The notes under the pieces: model-generated
Databases searched by the model: none
What the model was told of the DNA's origin: nothing
What the model saw: only the letters and a program-made list of their open reading frames with translations
Virus record (IMG/VR): IMGVR_UViG_3300045950_000335
Coordinates: 1-59,383 of that record
DNA: 59,383 nt
Source of the DNA: a virus
Direction: 5' to 3' (one strand)
Shown: positions 15,055 to 23,035 of the stretch, piece after piece
Layout: each line of letters opens with the position of its first letter
Numbering within the stretch: position 1 is the stretch's first letter
Program-made: the position numbers and the translations under genes

Positions 15055-16835
15055 CCCGCGAAATCACCCACGCCCACCTCTTCTGCGGCCTCGGCGGCGG
15101 CGCCAAGGGCTTCAACGACGCCCAGCCGCGCGTCGGCAACCTGGTCGGCAAGTTCCGCTGCCTGGGCGGCATCGACGTTGACCCGGCCGGCATCCGCGAC
15201 TTCGAGCGCCTGACCGGCGTGCGCGGCACGGTGCTGGATCTGTTCGACCGCTCGCAGTACATCGCCTTCCACGGCCACGAGCCGCCCGCAGGCTGGCGCG
15301 AGGCCGGGCCGGCCGACATCGTGCGCGCCATGGGCGGCGAGCGTCCGAACATCTGGTTCCTCTCTGCGCCGTGCAAGGGATTCTCCGGCCTGCTCAACGA
15401 GACCAAGAGCAAGACGGACAAGTACCAGGCGCTCAACCGCCTGACGCTGCGCGGCATCTGGCTGGCGCTGGAGGCCTACAAGGACGACCCGGCCGAGATG
15501 ATCGTGTTCGAGAACGTCCCGCGCATCGCGCACCGCGGCCGCCACCTGCTGGACCAGATCGTGGACCTGCTGCGCCACTACGGCTACGCGGTGGCCGAGA
15601 CCACGCACGACTGCGGCGAGATCGGCGGGCTGGCGCAGAGCCGCAAGCGCTTCCTGCTGGTGGCCCGCCACATCGAGAAGGTGCCGCCCTTCCTCTACGA
15701 GCCGGAGAAGAAGCGCCTGCAGGCCGTGGGCACCGTGCTGGACCGCATGCCCTTGCCCGGCGACCTGCGCGGCGGCCCGATGCACCGCGTGCCGAACCTG
15801 CAATGGAAGACGTGGGTGCGGCTGGCCTTCGTCGAGGCCGGCAGCGACTGGCGCAGCCTGAACAAGCTGGAGGTGCAGGACGGGTTCCTGCGCGACTTCC
15901 TGATCGCGCCAGACCTGCACAACACCGTGCTGGGCGTGCGCAAGTGGGACGAGCATACCGGCGCAGTAGTCGGGCGCAGCCTGCCGCTCAATGGCGCGTT
16001 CTCGATCGCTGACCCGCGCATGCATACCGGCTTCGAATACAGCCAATACGGCGTGCTCCGCTTCGACGAGCACATGGGCGCAGTGAGCGGTCAGTCCGCG
16101 CCTGGCGGCGGCAAGTACACCGTCGCCGATCCGCGCACCGGCATCAAGCACAATAACTGCTTCCGCATCGTCCGCTTCGACCAGAATGCAGGAACAGTCA
16201 CTGGAGGAACGGGGCCAAGCGCAGGTGGCCAGGGTGTCGCCGATCCTCGATCGACAACCGGCTTCGGCGGCAAGGGCAAGTACATCGTCACGCCCTACGA
16301 CTCCAACGCCAACACAGTGATCTCTGGAAGCACCACCGGGCAAGGCGCGTTCGCCGTGGCCGACCCGCGCCCCAACCTCAACCGCGCCAAGGGCGACAAC
16401 TACCTGACGGCCGGCCACTACGGCGTGGTGCGCTACGACGACTCCTGCGGCGCCGTGTCCGCCGCTGCCGGGCACGACAACGGCCGCTGGTCCGTCGCCG
16501 ACCCGAGGCTGCCCGAGGCCTCCGACAAGCTAGTCGCCGTCATCCGCTCACTCGACGGCACCTGGCACCGCCCGTTCACCACGCTGGAACTGGCCGCGCT
16601 GCAGAGTCTGGTCGACCCGGAAGAGCAGCTCGAACTGGACGGCCTATCCGACAGCGACTGGCGCGAACGCATCGGCAACGCCGTCCCACCCAAGGCCGCC
16701 CAAGCCATCGCCGAAGTGATGGGCACCACCCTGCTGCTGGCGTGGAGCGGCGAGACGTTCGTGCTGTCGGCCACGCCGATCTGGGTGCGGCCGGTGGCGG
16801 TGGCGCTGAGCGTGGCGCAGGGAGGTGCTCAATGA
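15048..16835 (+). CDS. C5-cytosine DNA methyltransferase with repeated insertion
   Basis: A 595-residue protein with the ordered C5-MTase motifs: I (FCGLGGGAKGF), IV with catalytic Cys (SAPCKGFSG), VI (FENV), VIII (QSRKRF), IX (FTTLELAALQSL) and X (GNAVPPKAA). Between VIII and IX lie five imperfect repeats of about 30-40 residues, each with a [RK][FWY]D..[AT]GxV core and ending in ADPR (about residues 295-490). That is the target-recognition region. It is longer than typical phage MTases (about 400). It probably methylates phage DNA to evade restriction. The start overlaps the preceding gene. Confidence 0.9.
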   Translation: MLTREITHAHLFCGLGGGAKGFNDAQPRVGNLVGKFRCLGGIDVDPAGIRDFERLTGVRGTVLDLFDRSQYIAFHGHEPPAGWREAGPADIVRAMGGERPNIWFLSAPCKGFSGLLNETKSKTDKYQALNRLTLRGIWLALEAYKDDPAEMIVFENVPRIAHRGRHLLDQIVDLLRHYGYAVAETTHDCGEIGGLAQSRKRFLLVARHIEKVPPFLYEPEKKRLQAVGTVLDRMPLPGDLRGGPMHRVPNLQWKTWVRLAFVEAGSDWRSLNKLEVQDGFLRDFLIAPDLHNTVLGVRKWDEHTGAVVGRSLPLNGAFSIADPRMHTGFEYSQYGVLRFDEHMGAVSGQSAPGGGKYTVADPRTGIKHNNCFRIVRFDQNAGTVTGGTGPSAGGQGVADPRSTTGFGGKGKYIVTPYDSNANTVISGSTTGQGAFAVADPRPNLNRAKGDNYLTAGHYGVVRYDDSCGAVSAAAGHDNGRWSVADPRLPEASDKLVAVIRSLDGTWHRPFTTLELAALQSLVDPEEQLELDGLSDSDWRERIGNAVPPKAAQAIAEVMGTTLLLAWSGETFVLSATPIWVRPVAVALSVAQGGAQ

Positions 16836-17047
16836 CTACCGTCTACGCAGACCTGGTGCTGGACACCGGCGAGCTGGTCCGCATCGAGTGCCCTGGGCAG
16901 TTCGAGGACGAGCTGTACGACTCGCTGAATCAGTGCATGAAGCGCAAGGACGAGTGGTCTCCGGCTCGGTTCGAGGGGTGCAACGCCGAGTTCATGGGGC
17001 ACTCGCTCAGTCGCGTGAACATGGCCAGAGTGGTGGGGATGCTATGA
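16832..17047 (+). CDS. Small acidic protein of unknown function
   Basis: A 71-residue protein (MTTVYADLVLDTGELVRIECPGQFEDELYDSL...), mostly beta. GGGAGGTGCTCA precedes the ATG and ATGA overlaps join it to the methyltransferase and the next gene. Possibly a partner of the methyltransferase, by position only. Confidence 0.6.
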   Translation: MTTVYADLVLDTGELVRIECPGQFEDELYDSLNQCMKRKDEWSPARFEGCNAEFMGHSLSRVNMARVVGML

Positions 17048-17424
17048 GCCAGCCTTTCGTCCACATCGACCGCATCCGGCTGTTCTCGTCCAACGGCGAG
17101 GTGTACCGCGCGTTCCATCACCTGATCGCGTCCCGCGTCGGCACGCTGCTGCTGGTGCCATTGCACCTGGTCGTCGGCCGCTGCGATGTGGTGGTGGACG
17201 GCTGCCCGGTGCCGTGGGAGGAGGCGTTCGCGGTGCTGGAGTATCCGGCGACGCATCCGCTCGGCAATCCGGAGTGGAACGACCACGCGCAGCAGCTTCA
17301 ATACCTGGGCATCGCTCCGGATTCGTGCGAGATGGACCACATCGCGCCGATGACGCTGGGCCGCGAGAAGGTGCTGCGCCTAGTCCACCCGTCCGGCGTG
17401 AGGTATGCGGTGGTGATGACATGA
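17044..17424 (+). CDS. Phage protein of unknown function, 126 aa
   Basis: A soluble protein (MSQPFVHIDRIRLFSSNGEVYRAFHHLIASRVGTLLLVPLHLVVGRCDVVV) with alternating strands and a C-terminal DHIAPMTLGREKVLRLVHPSG block. No family recognised. It is coupled by ATGA overlaps on both sides, so it is co-translated with the methyltransferase run. Confidence 0.55.
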   Translation: MSQPFVHIDRIRLFSSNGEVYRAFHHLIASRVGTLLLVPLHLVVGRCDVVVDGCPVPWEEAFAVLEYPATHPLGNPEWNDHAQQLQYLGIAPDSCEMDHIAPMTLGREKVLRLVHPSGVRYAVVMT

Positions 17425-17591
17425 TCTGCAGGAACTGCGCAAACCCGGTTGACATGGACAAGCAAATGTCTCGGCAAGGCTACCGCTCCTGCTCGGCCGC
17501 TCGAACTCCGCTCGATCAGGCCAAGTTCTACCGTGGCGACCATAAATGCCACTGGCCGGAGCGATTCGTCCGTGCGAACCGCTCCGTTTGA
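17421..17591 (+). CDS. Cys-containing small protein, 56 aa
   Basis: MICRNCANPVDM begins with a CxxC pair. Further Cys residues (SCSAARTPLDQ, HKCHW) could complete a zinc site. ATGA overlap with the preceding gene. No family recognised. Confidence 0.5.
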   Translation: MICRNCANPVDMDKQMSRQGYRSCSAARTPLDQAKFYRGDHKCHWPERFVRANRSV

Positions 17592-17594
17592 CCC

Positions 17595-17822
17595 ATGAAG
17601 AAGTCCGAGTTTACAGTCCGCACCGTTGGAACTCCTGATGTCGAATTGGCGGCGGACCTGTTCGCCCCGTTGTTTCTGAAAATACATGAGCGCAATCAAT
17701 CAAAACGCCCAGCGCTGCGCGTTGTACCTACGCAGCAGCAAGGACCGGTCGGATGTGTCGATCGACGCCCAGCGCCGCGAGCTGCGGGCGCTGGCCAAGT
17801 CTCGCAACCTGGTTGTAGTTGA
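17595..17822 (+). CDS. Possible short protein overlapping the recombinase start
   Basis: The frame (MKKSEFTVRTVGTPDVELAADLFAPLFLKIHERNQSKRPALRVV...) looks protein-like for its first 40 or so codons, then runs 137 bases inside the recombinase gene with biased, Pro/Arg-rich composition. The ribosome binding site is weak. It could be an excisionase-sized early protein or a chance frame; the latter part is probably noise. Confidence 0.3.
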   Translation: MKKSEFTVRTVGTPDVELAADLFAPLFLKIHERNQSKRPALRVVPTQQQGPVGCVDRRPAPRAAGAGQVSQPGCS

Positions 17823-19197
17823 GGAATTCTCCGACCCGGTCGAACGCGCAAACGGGCGCGCCCCAAACTTCCAGCGCCTGCTTCAGCAAATAAACAGCAA
17901 GGATCGCAAGTGGAGTACGATCATCATGCTCGACACTTCGCGCCTGGCCAGAGATCAATATGTGGCCATCGTCTTCAAGCACGAATGCAAGAAGCGAGGC
18001 ATCGACGTCGTCTTTGCGATGCTGCCGCAACTGGACGGGGTTTCGGCCATCATCATGCCGGCCGTGCTGCACGCCATGGATGAGGTGCACAGCTACTTGT
18101 CCAAGGTAAAAGGGCTGGCCGGAATGGCAGAGAACATTCACAGGGGGTTTCGCGCCGGCGGACGCGCCCCATTCGGCTACACCCTGGAGCACATCGCCAC
18201 CGGCGCGATCCGGGAAGGCGAGCCGGTGACCAAGTCGAAGCTCGTCCCGGACGAGAACGCAGCCAAGATTGCCGTCTATCTGAAGGGGCGCGCACAAGGA
18301 CTGGCCGGAACCGGTCTGGCCGAGAAGCTCGGGCTGGATCTCGCCCGAACCAGCCTGAACGGAATCGAATGGAACGCCCTCACCTATGCCGGGCACACAG
18401 TCTGGAACGTCCACAATGAGAAGACAGACGGCGGCTACAAGGGCGGCGTGAAGCGCCGGCCGCGGTCGGAGTGGCTGATGCAGCGAGATACTCACCAGGC
18501 GCTGATCACCGACGCCGAGGCCGAGACCATCCTGCAGCGCCTCGAATCCGGCCGGATCAAGACCTACAACACCCGCGCCAAACACCTGCTGACCGGCATG
18601 CTGGTCACCTCCGGCGGCGAGCCCTGCCACGGAAACGGCGAGTATTACCGTGCTGGCGCCAAGAGCGTGAAGGCCGAACGTGTCGACGGCGCGATCACCC
18701 GCCAGATCGGAATCGACCTGCAGTCGGACGCCTTCATCAGGGGGCTGCTGAAGTCAGCCAGCAAGGCGGCCGCCGGCGACAACGCCGACCTGCAGCTGGC
18801 AAAGAAGGAAGCCCGCACCCTGGACGCGCGCATCGAGCGCCTGACCAACCTGCTGGCCGATACCGACACCCCCGCCCCGCTGCTGCGCAAGATCGAGGCG
18901 ATGGAAAACGAACGCGCCGCCATCCTGCGCAAGCTGGAAGCGGCCGAATCCGCCGCACGCCACAACAAGGCGCTGCGGGAACTATCTGAACAAGACGTGA
19001 AGGTGATCCTGGGCGGGATCGCCGGGAGCCTCAACGAGCTCGATCGCGACGATCTGAAGGATGTTCTGCGCGGCCTGATCGACCGTATTTCGCTTGATTT
19101 TTCCAGCTCTGAACTTTGTATTCACTACAAAATTCCAGTCAAAGCTGGGGAATTAGTGGCGTCCCCTACGAGATTCGAACTCGTGTTATCGCCGTGA
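17686..19197 (+). CDS. Large serine recombinase (prophage A integrase)
   Basis: A 503-residue protein. The N-terminal resolvase catalytic domain has YLRSSKDRSDVSIDAQ with the nucleophilic serine near residue 17, and the arginine motif LDTSRLARDQ near residue 85. The central recombinase domain (GRAPFGYTLEH) is followed by a zinc-ribbon-like region lacking a full Cys set, then a coiled coil (about 365-430). Such enzymes integrate phage DNA unidirectionally at short sites. The last codons (about 13) are the antisense of the tRNA-Glu 3' end, suggesting the att core lies there. Confidence 0.88.
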   Translation: MSAINQNAQRCALYLRSSKDRSDVSIDAQRRELRALAKSRNLVVVEEFSDPVERANGRAPNFQRLLQQINSKDRKWSTIIMLDTSRLARDQYVAIVFKHECKKRGIDVVFAMLPQLDGVSAIIMPAVLHAMDEVHSYLSKVKGLAGMAENIHRGFRAGGRAPFGYTLEHIATGAIREGEPVTKSKLVPDENAAKIAVYLKGRAQGLAGTGLAEKLGLDLARTSLNGIEWNALTYAGHTVWNVHNEKTDGGYKGGVKRRPRSEWLMQRDTHQALITDAEAETILQRLESGRIKTYNTRAKHLLTGMLVTSGGEPCHGNGEYYRAGAKSVKAERVDGAITRQIGIDLQSDAFIRGLLKSASKAAAGDNADLQLAKKEARTLDARIERLTNLLADTDTPAPLLRKIEAMENERAAILRKLEAAESAARHNKALRELSEQDVKVILGGIAGSLNELDRDDLKDVLRGLIDRISLDFSSSELCIHYKIPVKAGELVASPTRFELVLSP

Positions 19198-19232
19198 AAG
19201 GGCGGTGTCCTAGGCCTCTAGACGAAGGGGAC
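19157..19232 (-). tRNA. tRNA-Glu (TTC)
   Basis: On the minus strand it reads GTCCCCTTCGTCTAG... with anticodon loop CTTTCAC (anticodon TTC), T-loop TTCGAAT and encoded CCA. The recombinase gene of prophage A ends inside its 3' half on the other strand. It is the second tRNA downstream of gltX. Confidence 0.95.
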
Positions 19233-19254
19233 GTGGGTTGCTACCTCTTCTTTT

Positions 19255-19330
<76 letters not shown>

Positions 19331-19396
19331 GTACCTCGAAAGAGCGCGCATTATAGTGATGCACCCTATGCTTGTAAACAGGGTTTCGAAAAAAAT

Positions 19397-20788
19397 TTAC
19401 AGATATTTTTTCATGCGCGCCAGAACGGTCTCGCGCGGGAAAAGCGCGAGCACCGCGTCGACCGACGGCGTATGAGTCTGGCCCACCAGCATCACGCGCA
19501 ACGGCATTGCCAGCCTGGGCATCTTCAGGCCGTGCTTGGCCAGCAGTTCCTTCAGCAACGTTCCCAGCGCGGGCGCTTCCCACGCAACATCGGCGAAGCG
19601 CTCGGCGAGTTCGCGCAGTGCCGGCAGCACTTCCGGCACCAAGTGCGTGTCCAGCAATTCCTGCGCGGGATGCACGTCGATGTAGAACACTTCCGCCTCG
19701 TCCGCGAGCTCGACCAGGGTCGAGGAGCGGTCCTTGTAAAGGACGACGACGGCTTCGAGCGAGGGCGAGCCGCCTGCGCACACGCCGCGCTTCTCCAGTT
19801 GCCTCTGCACCAGGGCCGCGAGCCGCGCGTTGTCGGCCTGCTTGATGTAGTGGTTGTTCAGCCAGTTCAGCTTCTCGGTGTTGAACTGCGCCGCCGAAGG
19901 CGTGATGTGATCGAGATCGAACCACTCGCAGAACTGTTCGACCGAGAACACCTCCTCGTCGCCGTGCGACCAGCCCAGGCGCGCGAGATAGTTGATGACC
20001 GCCTCGGGCAGGTAGCCGTCCTCGTCGTACTGCATCACGCTCACCGCGCCATGGCGCTTCGACAGCTTGGTGCCGTCGTCGCCCAGGATCATCGACAGGT
20101 GCGCGTACTGCGGCACGGTCGCGCCCAGCGCCTTGAGGATGTTGATCTGGCGCGGCGTGTTGTTCACGTGGTCGTCGCCGCGGATTACGTGGGTGATGCC
20201 CATGTCCCAGTCGTCCACCACCACGCAGAAGTTGTAGGTCGGCGTGCCGTCGCCGCGCGCGATGATGAGATCATCCAGTTCGCCGTTGTCGAATTCAATT
20301 TTTCCCTTGACCAGGTCATTCCATGAAGTCACTCCGAAAGTCGGCGTCTTGAAACGCACCACCGGCTTGATGCCCTCCGGCGGCGCGGGCAGCACCTTGC
20401 CGGGTTCGGGACGCCAGCGCCCGTCGTAGCGCGGCTTCTCGCCGCGTTCGCGCTGCGCCTCGCGCAGTGCATCGAGCTCGTCGGGCGTGGTGTAGCAGTA
20501 ATAGGCATGGCCCGCATCCAGCAGTTGCTGGATGACTTCCTTGTAGCGCGGCATGCGCCGCATCTGGTAGAAGGGGCCTTCGTCGTAGTTCAGGTTGAGC
20601 CAGTCCATGCCGTCGAGGATGGCCTGCACCGCCTCCGGCGTGGAGCGCTCCACGTCGGTGTCCTCGATGCGCAGGATGAACGTGCCGCCGTGCTTGCGCG
20701 CATAGGCCCAGGAAAACAGCGCGGTGCGTGCCCCGCCGATGTGCAGGTAGCCGGTGGGACTGGGAGCGAAACGGGTGCGTACGGTCAT
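19397..20788 (-). CDS. gltX: Glutamyl-tRNA synthetase
   Basis: A 463-residue class I aminoacyl-tRNA synthetase that charges tRNA-Glu. The HIGH motif is [11 protein letters not shown] near the N-terminus; the KMSKS motif is KLSKRHG near residue 245. Length and motifs are standard for the bacterial enzyme. Start 20788 ([11 protein letters not shown]) is chosen over a longer frame from 20872, whose extra residues are not conserved sequence. It is a core host gene, which shows the segment between the prophages is chromosome. tRNA-Ala and tRNA-Glu lie just downstream on the same strand. Confidence 0.97.
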   Translation of the reverse strand: MTVRTRFAPSPTGYLHIGGARTALFSWAYARKHGGTFILRIEDTDVERSTPEAVQAILDGMDWLNLNYDEGPFYQMRRMPRYKEVIQQLLDAGHAYYCYTTPDELDALREAQRERGEKPRYDGRWRPEPGKVLPAPPEGIKPVVRFKTPTFGVTSWNDLVKGKIEFDNGELDDLIIARGDGTPTYNFCVVVDDWDMGITHVIRGDDHVNNTPRQINILKALGATVPQYAHLSMILGDDGTKLSKRHGAVSVMQYDEDGYLPEAVINYLARLGWSHGDEEVFSVEQFCEWFDLDHITPSAAQFNTEKLNWLNNHYIKQADNARLAALVQRQLEKRGVCAGGSPSLEAVVVLYKDRSSTLVELADEAEVFYIDVHPAQELLDTHLVPEVLPALRELAERFADVAWEAPALGTLLKELLAKHGLKMPRLAMPLRVMLVGQTHTPSVDAVLALFPRETVLARMKKYL

Positions 20789-20855
20789 GATGAAACGGAA
20801 CTGGCAAAAAAGAGGCGCGCATTTTACGCCAGATGCGCTGGATCGCATAAACAAA

Positions 20856-20884
20856 TTGACCCGCCCAGGCACCTGTGATTAAAT
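20856..20884 (+). promoter_or_regulatory. Promoter of tRNA-Val
   Basis: TTGACC (20856-20861), 17 bases, TTAAAT (20879-20884), then a GC-rich discriminator (GCGCGCCC) typical of stringently controlled stable-RNA promoters. Transcription would start about eight bases before the tRNA. Confidence 0.75.
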
Positions 20885-20898
20885 GCGCGCCCTCGATT

Positions 20899-20973
20899 GG
20901 GCGGTTAGCTCAGCGGTAGAGCACTGCCTTCACACGGCAGGGGTCACTGGTTCGAACCCAGTATCGCCCACCA
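20899..20973 (+). tRNA. tRNA-Val (CAC)
   Basis: GGGCGGTTAGCTCAGCGG... has anticodon stem CTGCC/GGCAG, loop TTCACAC (anticodon CAC), T-loop TTCGAAC and encoded CCA. It marks the left edge of prophage B: phage lysis genes start 82 bases after it, so its 3' end is the likely integration site. Confidence 0.95.
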
Positions 20974-21054
20974 ATCAAATCAATCACATAGCATCAGCAA
21001 CGGCAGACAAATCAGCTGCCGGCGCAAATTCCGGCGCAAATACAAATCGCCCAC
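20974..21054. other. Probable attL-side junction of prophage B
   Basis: This short non-coding stretch joins tRNA-Val to the lysis genes. It contains a direct repeat CCGGCGCAAAT at 21019-21029 and 21031-21041, which could be an arm-type recombinase site. I found no second copy of the tRNA-Val 3' end inside the window, so the other attachment site must lie to the right of it. Confidence 0.4.
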
Positions 21055-21345
21055 CTATTCGGCAGCTTGATGGCCGGCATCGATGCCGCGCTTGACCCAT
21101 TCGACCAGGTTGTCGTGGCGAGCGCGGCAGGCGTGGTACTGGTGCGCGGCGCTGACGTGGGAGCGGTACAGGCTAGCCAGCGTGCCGTCTGCTGGCTTCT
21201 CCAGCGGCGGACATGGCTGCATGTCGGCGGCCTGCGGATAACGCGCCATGCGCGGTTCTGGCGGGTTGCTGGCGCAGGCGGCGAGCAGCAAGACTGCCGC
21301 CACGCTCATGCACTTCGACAGGCTCAGTGCGAACGGTCTCATCAT
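21055..21345 (-). CDS. Outer-membrane spanin lipoprotein (Rz1-like)
   Basis: A 96-residue lipoprotein with a VAAVLLLAAC lipobox (Cys about residue 24) followed by a short, Pro-containing periplasmic region (SNPPEPRM). With the inner-membrane spanin encoded just upstream it would form the complex that fuses the membranes in the last step of lysis. GGAGGGAAG precedes ATGATG at 21345, so translation probably starts there, with an N-region (RPFALSLSK) made by the dispersed repeat at 21311-21336. An alternative start is 21309. It overlaps the Rz gene by ATGA. Confidence 0.75.
   Translation of the reverse strand: MMRPFALSLSKCMSVAAVLLLAACASNPPEPRMARYPQAADMQPCPPLEKPADGTLASLYRSHVSAAHQYHACRARHDNLVEWVKRGIDAGHQAAE
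21311..21336. repeat. REP-like dispersed repeat, copy 2
   Basis: The minus strand reads GTTCG-CA-CTGAGC-CTGTCGAAG, the same family as the copy at 1819-1843. Here it lies inside the coding start of the spanin lipoprotein and is translated as FALSLSK. Confidence 0.7.
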
Positions 21346-21683
21346 CTTCCCTCCACGGCGTCGTTGAGTTCCTGCATATCCTGAGCGCTCAGCGCGCAGG
21401 CGGTGTAGTCGGCATGGGCTGCGATGCCGCGCTCCACCCTGCCGGTGCGCGCGCCGGCAGATGCGGCACGTGCGGCATTCTTGACGGCCGCATCAGCGGC
21501 GGCGGCGCCGTCCTTACCGGCCAGCTTGTTTCCCGCCTCGATGCCGTATTCGGCGCGCTCCAGACGCTGCCTGTCACGCTCCAGCCCCTCGACATGGCGG
21601 CCGTACAGGTAGACACCGTATAGCGCACCCAGCACCGCGGCGAGCGAGAGCAGCCACAGGACGAGCTTGGCCTGGATGCCCAT
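21342..21683 (-). CDS. Inner-membrane spanin (Rz-like)
   Basis: A 113-residue protein with one N-terminal membrane helix (KLVLWLLSLAAVLGALYGVYLYG) and a long charged periplasmic coiled coil (VEGLERDRQRLERAEYGIEA...), the classic i-spanin layout. Start 21683 follows GGGGGAAGGTG. It is coupled upstream to the small membrane protein (TGATG) and downstream to the lipoprotein (ATGA). Confidence 0.8.
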   Translation of the reverse strand: MGIQAKLVLWLLSLAAVLGALYGVYLYGRHVEGLERDRQRLERAEYGIEAGNKLAGKDGAAAADAAVKNAARAASAGARTGRVERGIAAHADYTACALSAQDMQELNDAVEGR

Positions 21684-21916
21684 CACCTTCCCCCCTCTGC
21701 CGCCGCGCCGCCATACTTGAGCGACAGCAGCTTGCTGACCGTGGCGGACGCGCCGACCACGCCCAGGTAGATCAGCCAGACATCCGCCGTGGCGCTGTCC
21801 TTGTGGACGGCGTACAGAAAGGCGACGGTGGCCGAGGCGTAGGCGATATTCGCCCACAGCTTGGTGTGCGAGAGCTGGCCGGTTCCGGCGTCGGTGATCA
21901 GGTCTTTCAGGTTCAT
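21683..21916 (-). CDS. Small two-helix membrane protein of lysis cassette
   Basis: A 77-residue protein (MNLKDLITDAGTGQLSHTKLWANIAYASATVAFLYAVHK) with two hydrophobic helices, TKLWANIAYASATVAFLYAV and ADVWLIYLGVVGASATVSKLL. It resembles the DUF2644-type phage membrane protein often found beside endolysins. It may be a holin or antiholin. It lies between the endolysin and the Rz gene. Confidence 0.65.
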   Translation of the reverse strand: MNLKDLITDAGTGQLSHTKLWANIAYASATVAFLYAVHKDSATADVWLIYLGVVGASATVSKLLSLKYGGAAAEGGR

Positions 21917-21917
21917 G

Positions 21918-22409
21918 TCAGGCCTCGTTCTGTGAGCTTGCTTGAGCGCTGGCGAGCAGCGGCATGGAACCTGCCGGCAGCGGAACGCTGCCAGGCCAGC
22001 GGTATCCGGCGACCCGTGCACGGTCGAAGGGCGCGATGCTTACCGCATTGCCCTGGTTGCCGCCCAACACCATCAGCCGGCCCTTGGCGTCCTCGCCGAC
22101 CGCGAATCCGACATGCCCGCCGCCGACGCGGTCGAACACGACCACGCAACCGTATACCGGCGAGGACATCTCGCGCCCCCACGTCAGGTAGGACTTGGCC
22201 GACTCGAAGCGCGAGCTGACGATGCCCGCTTCCTCCAGGCATCCGCCGACGAAGGCGGCGCACCACGGCACCTCGTCGCTCTTGATTCCGCCGCGGCGGA
22301 TGGCTTTCCACCACTGCAATATCTTCGGCTCGTGCTTCTCGCCAGGTATCTCGCGCAGGCCGATATGCCCGCGGGCGACGCCGATCCACTTGAGTTCAGG
22401 ACTCAACAT
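21918..22409 (-). CDS. Endolysin, CHAP/NlpC-like peptidase (TIGR02594-like)
   Basis: A 163-residue enzyme with catalytic Cys in PWCAAFVGGCL (about residue 50), the His motif GGHVGFAVG (about residue 100), and VLGGNQGNAVSI near the C-terminus. This matches the cysteine-peptidase endolysins that cut peptidoglycan peptide bonds. There is no signal peptide, so release through a holin is expected. It overlaps the upstream holin-like gene by seven bases. Confidence 0.82.
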   Translation of the reverse strand: MLSPELKWIGVARGHIGLREIPGEKHEPKILQWWKAIRRGGIKSDEVPWCAAFVGGCLEEAGIVSSRFESAKSYLTWGREMSSPVYGCVVVFDRVGGGHVGFAVGEDAKGRLMVLGGNQGNAVSIAPFDRARVAGYRWPGSVPLPAGSMPLLASAQASSQNEA

Positions 22410-22654
22410 ACCCGCCTCCTCTCAAAAATCACCCAGCACGCCACGCCAACGAGCAGCAGGTCCGGCGCATGGTGCCAGCCGAGCACCATGCCCACCGCGC
22501 CGCCGCCGGCGAGCGCGTAGCCGGCGGCCAGCCCGGCGAACTGGAACGGATGGCCGGACCACTCGTGCGCGTTGAGCGTGCCGGCCACGCAGATGCAGCG
22601 CACCAGCACCGCGCCAGCGGACAGCAGCGCGACGACGAACAGCAGCGCACTCAT
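22403..22654 (-). CDS. Holin-like small membrane protein
   Basis: An 83-residue protein with three hydrophobic segments (SALLFVVALLSAGAVLVRCIC; FAGLAAGYALAGGGAVGMVL; LLLVGVACWVIF) and a short basic tail. ATG 22654 follows GGGGAG and overlaps the preceding stop (ATGA). The position directly before the endolysin supports a holin or holin-partner role. Confidence 0.65.
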   Translation of the reverse strand: MSALLFVVALLSAGAVLVRCICVAGTLNAHEWSGHPFQFAGLAAGYALAGGGAVGMVLGWHHAPDLLLVGVACWVIFERRRVC

Positions 22655-23022
22655 GGCTTGCACTCCCCGCTCACGGTCTTGCCGAAGCGGCTGAGCAGCA
22701 GCGGGAAGACGCTGGGCGTCGCGCCGCCGATCACCAGGGCGAGCAGCAACCGCAGCGGATCGCCCCCCGCAATATCAGGCACGCTCGACACCAGGTAGCC
22801 CGCCGCCACCGGCGAACCGTAGCCTGCCAGCATGGCCGAGAACAGCACCGCCGCGGCGGCCTTGAGGCGGCTGTCGATGGTCTGCATCCAGATCGAGACG
22901 AAGATCGCCGCCAGCGCGCCGATGGCCAGCGCGTCAGCCTGCGCGCCGAGGATGATGGTGACGGAGCTGATGCCCGCCCCGGCGAATCCTCCTGCAGCTA
23001 CGGTTACGTGGGGCTCGGCCAT
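22651..23022 (-). CDS. Putative phage holin
   Basis: A 123-residue membrane protein. After a short N-terminus it has about four hydrophobic helices (VTVAAGGFAGAGISSVTIIL; DALAIGALAAIFVSIWMQ; AAAAVLFSAMLAGYGSPVAA; LRLLLALVIGGATPSVFPLLL). It resembles phage holins that form lysis pores. Start 23022 follows GGGGGAGTA. First of the two holin-like genes upstream of the endolysin. Confidence 0.65.
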   Translation of the reverse strand: MAEPHVTVAAGGFAGAGISSVTIILGAQADALAIGALAAIFVSIWMQTIDSRLKAAAAVLFSAMLAGYGSPVAAGYLVSSVPDIAGGDPLRLLLALVIGGATPSVFPLLLSRFGKTVSGECKP

Positions 23023-23035
23023 TACTCCCCCTTTC

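Noticed and set aside
14793-16475. 560-codon minus-strand frame opposite the methyltransferase
   Set aside because: All C5-methyltransferase motifs are on the plus strand; the reverse frame has no recognisable domain.
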